Notes: a model not told the origin generated them from the sequence alone. Numbered from the stretch's first letter, positions 8,508-16,767 are shown. The stretch is DNA of 48,650 nt from Bacteroidales bacterium (GCA_024400505.1 JAKSMP010000012.1:1-48650), one strand, 5' to 3'. Translations and numbers: made by a program.

Positions 8508-8963
8508 ATGAATAAGATACTTTTTGTATGCCACGGCAATATCTGCCGCAGCCCCATGGCCGAATGGGTGATGAAAACCCTGGTGAAGGAAGCCAAGGTG
8601 GAGCACCTCTTTGAGATCGACTCTGCCGCCACCAGCCGCGAGGAGATTGGCAACCCCATCTACCCCCCGGCCCAGCGATGCCTCTATGCCCACGGCATCC
8701 GCGGAGCCCACCACGAGGCCCGCCAAGTGACCGCAGCCGACTACGACTACTACGACCGCATCATACTGATGGACCAGAACAACCTGCGCAACATCCGCCG
8801 CATCATCCCATCCGACCCTGAGGGCAAGATCTGCCTACTGATGTCGCTCGTGGGCAAAGACCGCGATGTGGCCGACCCTTGGTACACCGGAGACTTTGAA
8901 GCCACCTACAGCGATGTGCACGAAGGCTGCCAAGCCCTATTGCGCCAACTTCTAGGGAAATAA
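8508..8963 (+). CDS. Low-molecular-weight protein tyrosine phosphatase
   Basis: A 151-residue cytoplasmic enzyme. The N-terminal loop CHGNICRS is the C-x5-R-S signature (Cys8, Arg14) that forms the phosphocysteine intermediate, and VADPWYTG near residue 125 provides the general-acid Asp. Length and layout are typical of the family. Members dephosphorylate tyrosine kinases controlling capsule polysaccharide, or small phosphorylated molecules; no kinase gene is present nearby, so the substrate is unknown. It lies between a membrane protein gene and a secreted-protein gene in a compact run that ends with aat. Confidence 0.9.
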   Translation: MNKILFVCHGNICRSPMAEWVMKTLVKEAKVEHLFEIDSAATSREEIGNPIYPPAQRCLYAHGIRGAHHEARQVTAADYDYYDRIILMDQNNLRNIRRIIPSDPEGKICLLMSLVGKDRDVADPWYTGDFEATYSDVHEGCQALLRQLLGK

Positions 8964-8989
8964 TTCAACCAACATCGTCTTTGCGCCCC

Positions 8990-9712
8990 ATGAACCGAAG
9001 ATTCAATATCCTTGCAGCCTTATTATGCTTGTTGTTACGGATAGATGTCTGCGCACAAGAGCTGCAGGCACCGAAACTGGATGCGACTCCTATTGTCGGT
9101 ATCACCGAACCCGATTTCTTGGCATCCTTCAGCCCGATAACGGACAGCAACTTGGCTGAATTCTTCGCTCAATGGGCGACATGGTCGCAGCAGTGGGGAG
9201 AAAGCCACCGCAACCCAATCTGCGACAGCTTGTGCTTGGCATTTTGGAACTACGGAGAGACCTGGACCGGCAACAAACCCTACTTTGTCTTGCCCGCTGC
9301 CATCAAGATTGATTCTTATGCTACCGATTATGAAGGTGGAATGGACAGAGATACCACAAAGCTTGCGCACCACGGCATGTATGTGCCCCATCTGCCGGGT
9401 ATTGAAAAGATATATTACGTCACTCCCGCCATCAGAGAAATGCTGCTTGACTACATTGGCGAATGGGGTTCAAACGAGTCGGATGCCGACAAAGGCCTCC
9501 GCGAACAACATGAAAAGATGATAAGCCAGTATATTGACGAGCCTTGGGGTGCGTTCTTTTGGCGATTTGAATCCTCCCCATGCCTTGATTACATCCAAAG
9601 ATACGGCAATGGCACAAAGCTGAGCTACACTCATCATGGTCTGTCGGGCGATGACTATTTCAAGAATGACCAAACTGGCGAATTTATTTGGACTTTGACT
9701 TGGGACTTATAA
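8990..9712 (+). CDS. Secreted protein of unknown function
   Basis: A 240-residue protein from the ATG at 8990; a TTG at 8981 is in frame but less likely. The first ~22 residues form a signal peptide (ILAALLCLLL, cut near CAQ). The mature part is rich in Trp and Tyr and carries two Asp-rich turns. No known motif was recognised. The stop is followed immediately by the aat start (9714), so translation of the two genes is probably linked. It could be a Bacteroidetes-specific envelope protein. Confidence 0.65.
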   Translation: MNRRFNILAALLCLLLRIDVCAQELQAPKLDATPIVGITEPDFLASFSPITDSNLAEFFAQWATWSQQWGESHRNPICDSLCLAFWNYGETWTGNKPYFVLPAAIKIDSYATDYEGGMDRDTTKLAHHGMYVPHLPGIEKIYYVTPAIREMLLDYIGEWGSNESDADKGLREQHEKMISQYIDEPWGAFFWRFESSPCLDYIQRYGNGTKLSYTHHGLSGDDYFKNDQTGEFIWTLTWDL

Positions 9713-9713
9713 T

Positions 9714-10436
9714 ATGGTTTACCAACTTGAAAAAGAATTTTACGGATTTCCCTCCCCCGAAGAGGCTGAACCTGACGGTTTCCTGGCCATTGGGGGCAGC
9801 CTCTCTATCCCCTATCTGCTGAATGCTTATGCTATGGGGATTTTCCCTTGGTTTATTCACGAGGGCGAGCCTTGCTGGTTCTCACCCGACCCCCGCATGG
9901 TGCTGTTTATTGACGAATTCAACTACCGCAAAAGCCTGCGCCGGGTGGTGAAGTCGGGCAAATTTGAGGTGAGAGTGGACACCGACTTTGCCGGCGTGAT
10001 GCGCAAATGCGGTGAGACCCAACGCGACGACCAAGATGGCACCTGGATTACCCAAGAGTTTATCGACGGCTATACCCACCTGCATAATATGGGGCTGGCC
10101 CACTCGTTTGAGACATACTACAAGGATGAGCTGGTGGGCGGACTCTATGGCGTGAGCCTGGGCAAATGTTTCTTTGGCGAGAGCATGTTCCACACCATGA
10201 CGGACGCCTCGAAGGTGGCGTTTGTGAGTCTGGTTGATTTTTGCAAAGCCCACGACTTTGTTTTTATCGATGCGCAGCAGGAGACTGAGCACCTGGCCTC
10301 GCTAGGCGCCAGACCCATTCCCCGCAAGGATTACTTGGACATCCTGCACGCCCAGGACTGGAGTGCCACACTGAATCAGCCGTGGAGTCTCTCATCGCAA
10401 AAGCCAAAACCAGGCAACGAGGAGACCGACAAATAG
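9714..10436 (+). CDS. aat: Leucyl/phenylalanyl-tRNA--protein transferase
   Basis: A 240-residue cytoplasmic enzyme that transfers Leu or Phe from charged tRNA to proteins starting with Arg or Lys, marking them for ClpS/ClpAP (N-end rule). Diagnostic blocks are the opening FPSPEEAEPDGFLAIGG, then GIFPWF, WFSPDPRMV, the GTWITQEFIDGYTHLHN region, GGLYGVSLGKCFFGESMF and DAQQETEHLASLGA. Length and order fit the family. It starts 1 bp after the preceding stop codon and is the last gene before a terminator facing metK. Confidence 0.95.
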   Translation: MVYQLEKEFYGFPSPEEAEPDGFLAIGGSLSIPYLLNAYAMGIFPWFIHEGEPCWFSPDPRMVLFIDEFNYRKSLRRVVKSGKFEVRVDTDFAGVMRKCGETQRDDQDGTWITQEFIDGYTHLHNMGLAHSFETYYKDELVGGLYGVSLGKCFFGESMFHTMTDASKVAFVSLVDFCKAHDFVFIDAQQETEHLASLGARPIPRKDYLDILHAQDWSATLNQPWSLSSQKPKPGNEETDK

Positions 10437-10556
10437 CCCCTGCTTAGGCTTCGGCCAGGCGTAAGTTACGACCGACCGCGGACGTTGCTTGCGATCAAGA
10501 CTGGGGATAAGCAACGATTATCGGCAGAGCAAAGCAATGACCCGAATATATAGCAG

Positions 10557-10586
10557 CAGCCCCCTTGCTCTTTGGCAAAGGGGCTG
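10557..10586. terminator. Bidirectional terminator between aat and metK
   Basis: CAGCCCCCTTGC (10557-10568) pairs with GCAAAGGGGCTG (10575-10586), with one mismatch and a 6-nt loop. It lies between convergent genes. The preceding 10437-10556 contains only a copy of the short motif TAAGCAACGATTATC (10508-10522), also found at 46730. Confidence 0.7.
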
Positions 10587-10614
10587 TTGAGTAATAGGCC
10601 GATAGCGGCTCGGA

Positions 10615-11874
10615 TTATTTCAAGTTGAAAGCGGACTGAATCTTCTCTACATAGTCCAGCAATTCCCAGCCGAAGAATTGCACTTCTTCTTGGTGGGCTA
10701 CGCCTTGCTCGTTGATGAATTCAACCTGGGCTTTGTAGGGGTCGCGACCCATGTGGCCATAGGCAGCAGTGGGGGCATAGATGGGTTTCTTGAGCCCGAA
10801 GCGCTCGATGATGGCATAGGGGCGCATATCGAATATCTGCTGGATACGCTGGGCTATCTCGCCATCGCTCAACTGCACATGGCTGGTGCCATAGGTGTTG
10901 ACATACAAGCCCACAGGCTCGGCCACGCCAATGGCGTATGCCACTTGCACCAACACCTCGTCGCACAGACCAGCAGCCACCATATTCTTGGCAATATGAC
11001 GGGTGGCGTATGCGGCCGAGCGGTCAACCTTGCTGGGGTCTTTGCCCGAGAAAGCTCCACCGCCATGTGCGCCACGGCCACCATAGGTATCTACAATAAT
11101 CTTGCGACCGGTGAGGCCGGTATCGCCATGGGGACCTCCGATGACAAACTTGCCAGTGGGGTTGACAAAGAGTTTATAATCGTTGGCAGCAAAGAGGCGG
11201 CGATTATCGTCGCTCAGGCGGCTCAGCACACGGGGAATCAGTATCTGCTGCACATCTTGCTTGATGCGTTCCAGCATTTGGGTTTCTTCATCAAAATCGT
11301 CATGCTGGGTGGATATAACGATGGCCTCCACACGCTCGGGATGACCATGGTCACTATATTGAATGGTGATTTGGCTTTTGGCATCAGGGCGGAGATAGGT
11401 CATCAGCTGACCCTCTTTGCGAATGCGAGCCAACTCCTGCATGAACATGTGGGCCAGCGTGACAGGCAGGGGCATGAACTCGGGGGTTTCGTTGCAGGCA
11501 TAGCCAAACATCATGCCTTGGTCGCCAGCGCCCTGTTCCTCGGCATTCTGGCGGGCAACGCCCTGGTTGATATCGGGGCTCTGCTCGTGGATGGCGCTGA
11601 GGATACCGCAAGAATCGGCGTCAAACTGGTATTCGCTTTTATTGTATCCGATATGATTGATCACGCGACGGATGTTCTTCTGTATATCAACATAGCCATT
11701 GCAGGTGACCTCGCCACCCACCACCACCAAGCCTGTGGTGACAAATGTCTCGCACGCCACATGGCTGTTGGCATCACGGCGAAGGAATTCATCCAAGAGC
11801 GAGTCGGAAATCTGGTCCGCCACCTTGTCGGGATGGCCTTCAGAGACAGATTCAGATGTGAAGAAATAACTCAT
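10615..11874 (-). CDS. metK: S-adenosylmethionine synthetase (methionine adenosyltransferase)
   Basis: A 419-residue cytoplasmic enzyme making S-adenosylmethionine from methionine and ATP. Diagnostic parts are the start [19 protein letters not shown], the [12 protein letters not shown] hexapeptide region, the P-loop-like [16 protein letters not shown], and the late AYGHMGRDP. The ATG at 11874 is chosen because the family begins near [16 protein letters not shown]. Its leader (11875-12038) contains a SAM-II-like riboswitch, so end-product control of the gene is very likely. Confidence 0.97.
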   Translation of the reverse strand: MSYFFTSESVSEGHPDKVADQISDSLLDEFLRRDANSHVACETFVTTGLVVVGGEVTCNGYVDIQKNIRRVINHIGYNKSEYQFDADSCGILSAIHEQSPDINQGVARQNAEEQGAGDQGMMFGYACNETPEFMPLPVTLAHMFMQELARIRKEGQLMTYLRPDAKSQITIQYSDHGHPERVEAIVISTQHDDFDEETQMLERIKQDVQQILIPRVLSRLSDDNRRLFAANDYKLFVNPTGKFVIGGPHGDTGLTGRKIIVDTYGGRGAHGGGAFSGKDPSKVDRSAAYATRHIAKNMVAAGLCDEVLVQVAYAIGVAEPVGLYVNTYGTSHVQLSDGEIAQRIQQIFDMRPYAIIERFGLKKPIYAPTAAYGHMGRDPYKAQVEFINEQGVAHQEEVQFFGWELLDYVEKIQSAFNLK

Positions 11875-11947
11875 AGTTTCTTTTACTTTTTTGATGTTAA
11901 ACAATAGGTGCAACCGGATTTTGAGGCCGATTTGCGAACATAAAAAA

Positions 11948-12038
11948 GCAAAGTGTAAGGGGTGATTGTTGTTTTGAAAATCATGTATTTAGCATTGTTT
12001 TTCAGTGGTTGCAATCATTACAAATCTATCCACTTTGC
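11948..12038 (-). ncRNA. SAM-II (metA/SAM-alpha)-type riboswitch in the metK leader
   Basis: The transcript reads GCAAAGUGG, then GAUUUG, UUGCAACCACU and GCUAAAUACA in order, matching the SAM-II consensus as I remember it. P1 is AGUGG/CCACU (12030-12034 with 12004-12008). Pseudoknot pairs are AUUG/CAAU and UGUA/UACA, with GCUAAA facing the first strand. Downstream, CAAUCA and CACUUUGC can pair back with UGAUUG and GCAAAGUG (11963-11968 with 12012-12017; 11948-11955 with 12031-12038), which would unfold P1 and the pseudoknot. In this copy six U residues follow the outer helix. SAM-II binds S-adenosylmethionine; its position before metK fits. The consensus was not scored by a program. Confidence 0.8.
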
Positions 12039-12070
12039 GAGTGCAAAAGTACACATTTTTTCCGATATAC
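11948..12070 (-). repeat. 123-bp exact repeat, copy 1
   Basis: Identical base for base to 14849-14971, and in the same orientation, 2,901 bp apart. The unit spans the promoter spacer and -7 box plus the whole riboswitch up to the last base of the outer helix. Recombination between the two copies would delete or amplify the segment between them. Confidence 0.95.
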
Positions 12071-12076
12071 CAAAAA
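12044..12076 (-). promoter_or_regulatory. Promoter of metK / SAM-II leader, copy 1
   Basis: On the minus strand the -7 box is TACTTTTG (12044-12051) and the -33 box is TTTTTG, 19 bp upstream. Transcription would start near 12037, at the first base of the riboswitch helix. Identity with the second copy ends between the spacer and the -33 box. Confidence 0.75.
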
Positions 12077-12162
12077 CAAAAATTCACCATCGTACAAAAA
12101 GAGGGAAACGGTCATGTGCAAAACCGCCTTCCTATTACAAGTTTACCCAATCGCTTCAAACA

Positions 12163-13200
12163 TCAACGAAAAGACTTTTTCCCCCTTTTTCTAGGCATCA
12201 TCACTCGCCACTCAGCAGAGGGGCGTAAGCACTTCGACAACAGGTAACGTTGGCAACTGGGGAACAGACCTAACGATACAGCCACAAACCATATCTTGTT
12301 TCGATAAGAAGATGGGTGATTCTTATTGCCCCAGAATATAAGTCTGTTTAATTCAGGATAGGTACGTCGCCAAAGCTTGCGATACTTCTTTTTATTAGTA
12401 ATGTCCAACAAAATATTACGAGCATGCGCCATAGTACAAACATAGCCCATCTCGTATTTTTCTAGCAATCCCTGTTTTTTCCAAAAATCCAGCAGCAGGT
12501 CCGTATTGACTAGCTGCTGTTCATACATACTTAGCAGTTCTGCCTCGTTGTGGCGACTCATTATCGAATTGGGATTGTAATTATAATGATATAAAGGAAT
12601 GGGCAGATACACCGCTTTTGAGGCCAAGGCCGTCACGGCGATACTAATCACCAAATCGTCGGCCATGTGGCATTTGGGCCAAACCAACTGGTCGTTATCC
12701 AGCAGCGACCGCCTGAATAATCGATTCCAAATATTGTGCCAGGCTATGCGGTTCAGCACGCAATCGCGGAGGTCTTCACCCGGAATCGACGTATGTGTTT
12801 TCACAATTTTATTGGAAAAATCATAATAGCAGTCGCACTGCACCACATCGGCATTAGTGGCCACTGCCTCGTTATAAAGCTCCTCGCCCATCGTAACCTC
12901 AAGATAGTCATCGCCATCCACCAAAAGTACATACTCTCCTGAGGCAGCCTTGACTCCATTCCAACGATTGATGGCAGTGCCCTGATTTGTTTCGTTACAA
13001 ATAAACTTCACACACTCACGACGCTGAGGATACTGGTTCAACATATCGCGAATCAATTGTACACTATTATCCGTTGAAGCATCATCACAGAAAATAATTT
13101 CTATGTCATCCAACGTCTGTTCGAATAATGATTGAGCACACCGTACAATATAATCCGAAACATTATATACCGCAACAACAAAGCTGATTTTAGAACACAT
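12163..13200 (-). CDS. Family 2 glycosyltransferase
   Basis: A 345-residue cytoplasmic or membrane-associated enzyme of the GT-A fold. It opens with KISFVVAVYNVSDYIVRCAQ, has CDDASTDNS near residue 40 for nucleotide-sugar binding, and LLVDGDDYLE near residue 92 with the metal-binding DxD. The C-terminal half (TYPELNRLIFWGNK region) is typical of capsule or LPS side-chain transferases. No neighbouring polysaccharide genes are present, so it is an isolated transferase. Sugar and acceptor are unknown. It is read in the same direction as metK, with the metK promoter in the 92 bp between them. Confidence 0.88.
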   Translation of the reverse strand: MCSKISFVVAVYNVSDYIVRCAQSLFEQTLDDIEIIFCDDASTDNSVQLIRDMLNQYPQRRECVKFICNETNQGTAINRWNGVKAASGEYVLLVDGDDYLEVTMGEELYNEAVATNADVVQCDCYYDFSNKIVKTHTSIPGEDLRDCVLNRIAWHNIWNRLFRRSLLDNDQLVWPKCHMADDLVISIAVTALASKAVYLPIPLYHYNYNPNSIMSRHNEAELLSMYEQQLVNTDLLLDFWKKQGLLEKYEMGYVCTMAHARNILLDITNKKKYRKLWRRTYPELNRLIFWGNKNHPSSYRNKIWFVAVSLGLFPSCQRYLLSKCLRPSAEWRVMMPRKRGKKSFR

Positions 13201-13489
13201 AAGTTTATCGGTGAATTTGAAAAAATAGCATCAACCTGTTGGTTAAATTAATTTGTTAATAATTTCTTTCAAAAAAAGTAGTGTATGTCAATAATATTTC
13301 ATATTTTTTATAGTGAAAATCAATTTATTACAAAAAACTATCAATATACACAACTATTATGCAAAGTACGCAAAAAATATTGACATATGCAAGCGTTTCT
13401 CGAAAAATCTCGTCAACGGCCGTTTTCGTTATGCTGAGAGAAAAGGCTGCTTGCAGGCTCTTCCAAGGCAATCATCATCCGTAAGATAA

Positions 13490-14198
13490 CTCGGAAAGGT
13501 GCCCAGAAGAGGTGTCGTGCCTAAGTTTTCAGACCTTGAAGTACCGCCTTGTCGCTAACAGCCGAATCTCTCAGTATAGACAGCGAGAACGGTATATTCG
13601 CTTGATTGAATCAACATACAGATTTGATTCCTAACCTGATAAGCAGAAGTAAATTCAACACAAGGCGCAGACTGACCATCTCGGTTTGTAATGCCATCCG
13701 TGAACGTATTGCCAACGAAATTGACGGCGGAGAGTCATTCTTCTGTATCAACTCAAAACCTATAGAGGTGTGCCGTATCGCAAGGTCTTCAAGATGTAAA
13801 CTTGGCAAGTCCAAACACGAGACTGCACCTTCCTTCGTTTTCTGTGCATCACAGAACACGTATTACTATGGTTATAAACTGCATGCCGTCTGTGGCCTCA
13901 GCGGAGCCATCCATTCATTTGGCATCACCAAGGCAAACATACATGATATTAATCACTTGTAGGATGTCAGATACGTATATCACGACTATAGTATCTTCGG
14001 TGATCATGGCTATATTAGCGTATCGATACCGACTTTTCTCAGTTTGTGGGGCAGTTTATGTTGAACCGCAACTATGCCAAGCAACCAGATGGACTGTTCG
14101 CCAGAGGTATCAGTAAGATAGCATCTTTCACTACTTTACAGTATGTCAATTATCTCTCGGGGGAAACCCTTGGTCATATCAAATATGCTCTAGATTAA
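13490..14198 (+). pseudogene. Decayed IS982-family transposase
   Basis: Pieces of an IS982 transposase appear in different frames: VPKFSDLEV near 13517, AESLSIDSENGIFA after a 1-nt loss near 13550, DLIPNLISRSKFN and KPIEVCRIARSSRCKLG within 13606-13962 (stop at 13960-13962), GYKLHAVCGLSGAIHSFG, and then QFMLNRNYAKQ through NYLSGETLGHIKYALD up to TAA 14196-14198. Stops and frameshifts interrupt it, so no active protein can be made. Sequences CGTCAACGGCCGTTTTCG (13410) and CGCCAACGGGTTTTCG (14203) flank it in direct orientation. Complete terminal inverted repeats were not found. Confidence 0.85.
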
Positions 14199-14221
14199 TT
14201 CCGCCAACGGGTTTTCGTATA

Positions 14222-14749
14222 TTATCGCCTTCGATTTTCAGAGGGCACAATCTCGCTGGCTCGCTCGTAGTCCTCTTTGGTGAGGGTGTAGGTAAGTCGC
14301 GCCCACAGTATCTCGCCGTAGAAGGGCAATCCTCTGTTGGACCTGTCCTCATAGGTGTAGCTGTCGGAGCCGAAGGCGTAGGGCCCCCACGCCGTGTCGC
14401 AGTCGGGGCGGAACAGCCGTGTGGTGCCGTCGTCGAACTCAAGCCGCACACTGTCCTGCCAGTATCTGTATCCCATTGTCAACTCGATGCCCCGCCTGCC
14501 AGTCACCCCAAGATGGTCCTCGATGAACTTCGTCTCGCCGCCATCCTTGAGGGTCTCCACGTCGGTGCGCACGCTGTCCTCGATGGGCTGCCAGTCGTTC
14601 CAGCCCCCGGGGTGCACAGTGTGGTAGCGGGTCACCACCACATCGTGTCCGCTCATGTTCTTCACCACAAGTTCTTCGGTGCAGGTGGGGTCGCACGCCG
14701 TCAGCAGCATCGCGGCCGCCACGAAGGCCATTATCAGTAATCGTTTCAT
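14222..14749 (-). CDS. GC-rich small lipoprotein of unknown function
   Basis: A 175-residue protein with a type II signal peptide and lipobox LLTAC (Cys19). The mature part contains ELVVKNMSGHDVVVTRYHTV and FDDGTTRLFRPDCDTAWG, both suggestive of a compact beta domain, and ends with a basic tail SENRRR. Codon use is richer in G and C than the flanking accessory DNA. The gene sits between an IS982 remnant and a copy of the SAM-II riboswitch, whose leader reads into it. Whether SAM controls it is unclear, because the copied promoter lacks its -33 box. Confidence 0.7.
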   Translation of the reverse strand: MKRLLIMAFVAAAMLLTACDPTCTEELVVKNMSGHDVVVTRYHTVHPGGWNDWQPIEDSVRTDVETLKDGGETKFIEDHLGVTGRRGIELTMGYRYWQDSVRLEFDDGTTRLFRPDCDTAWGPYAFGSDSYTYEDRSNRGLPFYGEILWARLTYTLTKEDYERASEIVPSENRRR

Positions 14750-14848
14750 GTATTTAAAGTTTTTTGGTAGGCTCTAAAAATTCAATTTTTTGTTCTTAGG
14801 TGTTCGACGGAGAGCCTTGTTTAGCCGCTTCGCACCTAAATTCAAAAT

Positions 14849-14939
14849 GCAAAGTGTAAGGGGTGATTGTTGTTTTGAAAATCATGTATTTAGCATTGTT
14901 TTTCAGTGGTTGCAATCATTACAAATCTATCCACTTTGC
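14849..14939 (-). ncRNA. Second SAM-II-type riboswitch, before a lipoprotein gene
   Basis: All 91 nt are identical to the metK riboswitch, including P1, both pseudoknot pairings and the competing outer helix. The downstream sequence is unrelated: the six-U tract after the outer helix is replaced by AUUUUGAAUUUAGG. The leader continues about 100 nt to the lipoprotein ATG at 14749. The RNA should therefore fold and bind as well as the first copy; how it would control the gene differs. No link between this lipoprotein and methionine metabolism is visible. Confidence 0.75.
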
Positions 14940-14971
14940 GAGTGCAAAAGTACACATTTTTTCCGATATAC
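14849..14971 (-). repeat. 123-bp exact repeat, copy 2, with -7 box but no -33 box
   Basis: Exact copy of 11948-12070. The -7 box TACTTTTG is kept (14945-14952), but the base where identity ends is followed upstream by TTTCCTC instead of the TTTTTG found before copy 1. The copied promoter is therefore probably weaker or inactive unless another upstream element helps. Confidence 0.95.
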
Positions 14972-15176
14972 GAGGAAAAAAATGTCGCTCCACAACGAAC
15001 CGCCCCTCACTATCAAGCAGAACCCACCATTCCCCGCCCACCTGTCCGACTTACTTTGCCGCCCAAGTCGAAGGCTTCCTTTAATCAAAAATACCTCTCG
15101 GCCAATCAGCACATCACCCCCCAATCCATCATTGACCCCAACACCTTGTATCAACCATCCCATCACACACCAAAAT

Positions 15177-15249
15177 TTGGGGAATCCTCGAACTTCTCAC
15201 TGAAAAAAATTGGGGATTTCTCGAACTTCTCACTGAAAAAATTTGGGGA
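15177..15249. repeat. Three-copy array at exact 33-bp spacing before the second DUF4143 ATPase
   Basis: TTGGGGA begins at 15177, 15210 and 15243, each 33 bp apart. The first two units also share TCGAACTTCTCACTGAAAA. The last unit supplies the TTTG -33 box of the ATPase promoter. Thirty-three bp is three helical turns. The layout parallels the 22-bp array before the first ATPase, although the core sequence is different. Confidence 0.85.
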
Positions 15250-15272
15250 TTTTCCGATTTTTCGTATCTTTG
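15242..15272 (+). promoter_or_regulatory. Promoter of the second DUF4143 ATPase
   Basis: TTTG (15242-15245), 19 bp, TATCTTTG (15265-15272): an excellent match. The ATG is at 15318, giving a leader of about 40 nt. The -33 box lies in the last unit of the 33-bp array. Confidence 0.85.
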
Positions 15273-15317
15273 CAACCACAAATCAAGTACACTTCACCAT
15301 CTTAGTAACCTGATGCA

Positions 15318-16658
15318 ATGAAAATTACAACATTCGAAAGAAGCCTTTACAAGGAAATGCTTCAATGGAAGACCAACAGAAAGGGATCTACCGCACTCCT
15401 TATCAAAGGGGCAAGACGTGTTGGGAAGTCAACTCTTGTGCGCACTTTTGCCGCCCAAGAATACGATTCGTACCTCTTCATCGACTTTGCCGAGGCGTCC
15501 GAAGAGGTGCGTCATTTGTTTGACGACCTCCACGATATTGACAGTCTCCTCTTTCGATTACAATTCCTCTACAACGTCACCCTCACGCCCCGCAAATCTG
15601 TCATCGTATTTGATGAGGTTCAGATGTGCCCACGCGCACGCCAAGCCATCAAACAGTTGGTTCATGATGGCCGGTTTGACTATATAGAAACAGGCTCACT
15701 CATGTCCATCAAAAAGAACACTCAAAACATACTCATTCCGAGCGAAGAAACCCGACTGACCCTCTATCCCATGACCTACGACGAATTTCGACTGGCCTTA
15801 GGCGATAATGCATCCGTGCCACTTATCCGTCAAGCCTGGGACAAACGCATGTCACTTGGAGACGATGTGGTTCGCAAAATGTTGCGCGACATGAGGCTCT
15901 ACATGATTGTGGGTGGTATGCCACAGGCCGTAAACACTTACATTGAGACTGGGAACCTGCAACTAGTGGACCAGGTAAAACGTGAAATCATAGAACTTTA
16001 TGCCGACGACTTCCGCAAAATAGACCCACGGGGTATTGCCTCTCGCATGTTTTATTCCATACCAGCCCTGCTTAACAGCAACGCCATGCGCTATAAGGTG
16101 GGGTCGGCCGTGGGCGAGGTAAAAGCAGACCGACTGTTCGAACTCATACAAGACATGGAGGACTCACATGTGATCTTGGTGTCTCACCACGCAAATGACC
16201 CTATGGTTGGGCTTTCCTTGCATGAGGACTATGGAAAATTCAAATTGTATTTAGCCGACACGGGCTTGTTTGTCACACTTGCATTTTGGGACAAATCCGC
16301 CACCGAGAACATCATCTACCAGAAACTGCTGTCCGACAAATTACCCGCCGACTTGGGATATGTATACGAAAACCTTGTAGCCCAAATTCTTGCAGCAAGA
16401 GGAAACAGATTATATTACCACACATGGCCTTCGCCCACGTCAAACCACAACTACGAGATCGACTTCCTGCTCTCGTCCTCCAACAAAGTCATTCCTATAG
16501 AGGTCAAATCGTCTGGATACAAGACACATGCCTCCCTCGACGCCTTCTGCGAAAAATTCTCAAGCCGAGTTTCCGACCGATACCTCCTCTACACCAAAGA
16601 CCTCCGCAAAGATGGTCCTGCCACACTCATCCCCATGTTCATGGCCGTGTGCTTATGA
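15318..16658 (+). CDS. AAA-family ATPase with DUF4143 C-terminal domain
   Basis: A 446-residue protein with Walker A GARRVGKST near residue 31-39 and Walker B SVIVFDEVQM near residue 97. A central helical part precedes a C-terminal DUF4143 domain with EIDFLLSS followed by IPIEVKSS, again a PD-(D/E)XK-like strand pattern. It is divergent from the copy at 98-1282 in the P-loop, length and C-terminal motif, so the two are separate lineages. A role in a toxin-antitoxin or defence-like function has been suggested for some relatives but is not established. Confidence 0.85.
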   Translation: MKITTFERSLYKEMLQWKTNRKGSTALLIKGARRVGKSTLVRTFAAQEYDSYLFIDFAEASEEVRHLFDDLHDIDSLLFRLQFLYNVTLTPRKSVIVFDEVQMCPRARQAIKQLVHDGRFDYIETGSLMSIKKNTQNILIPSEETRLTLYPMTYDEFRLALGDNASVPLIRQAWDKRMSLGDDVVRKMLRDMRLYMIVGGMPQAVNTYIETGNLQLVDQVKREIIELYADDFRKIDPRGIASRMFYSIPALLNSNAMRYKVGSAVGEVKADRLFELIQDMEDSHVILVSHHANDPMVGLSLHEDYGKFKLYLADTGLFVTLAFWDKSATENIIYQKLLSDKLPADLGYVYENLVAQILAARGNRLYYHTWPSPTSNHNYEIDFLLSSSNKVIPIEVKSSGYKTHASLDAFCEKFSSRVSDRYLLYTKDLRKDGPATLIPMFMAVCL

Positions 16659-16707
16659 ATGAGAAGAAAGGCCTCCGGTGGAGGGCTTTCGATAGCGGAG
16701 CTGCGAA

Positions 16708-16767
16708 GCGACCTCCCCGCAGGTCGCATGCCGTGAGGCATTCCCCCAAAGTCTCCTCTTTTGGGGG
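16708..16767. repeat. Three perfect hairpins in a row
   Basis: Stem 1 is GCGACCT/AGGTCGC (16708-16727), stem 2 is ATGCC/GGCAT (16728-16741) and stem 3 is CCCCCAAA/TTTGGGGG (16743-16767). They start 50 bp after the ATPase stop and touch each other. The third has no strong U-tract. Possible roles are transcription end, mRNA 3' protection, or a dispersed palindromic repeat. Confidence 0.75.

Noticed and set aside
11962..12247. Small plus-strand ORFs across the metK leader
   Set aside because: They repeat in both copies of the 123-bp unit because the DNA does, and the minus-strand RNA structure explains the sequence.
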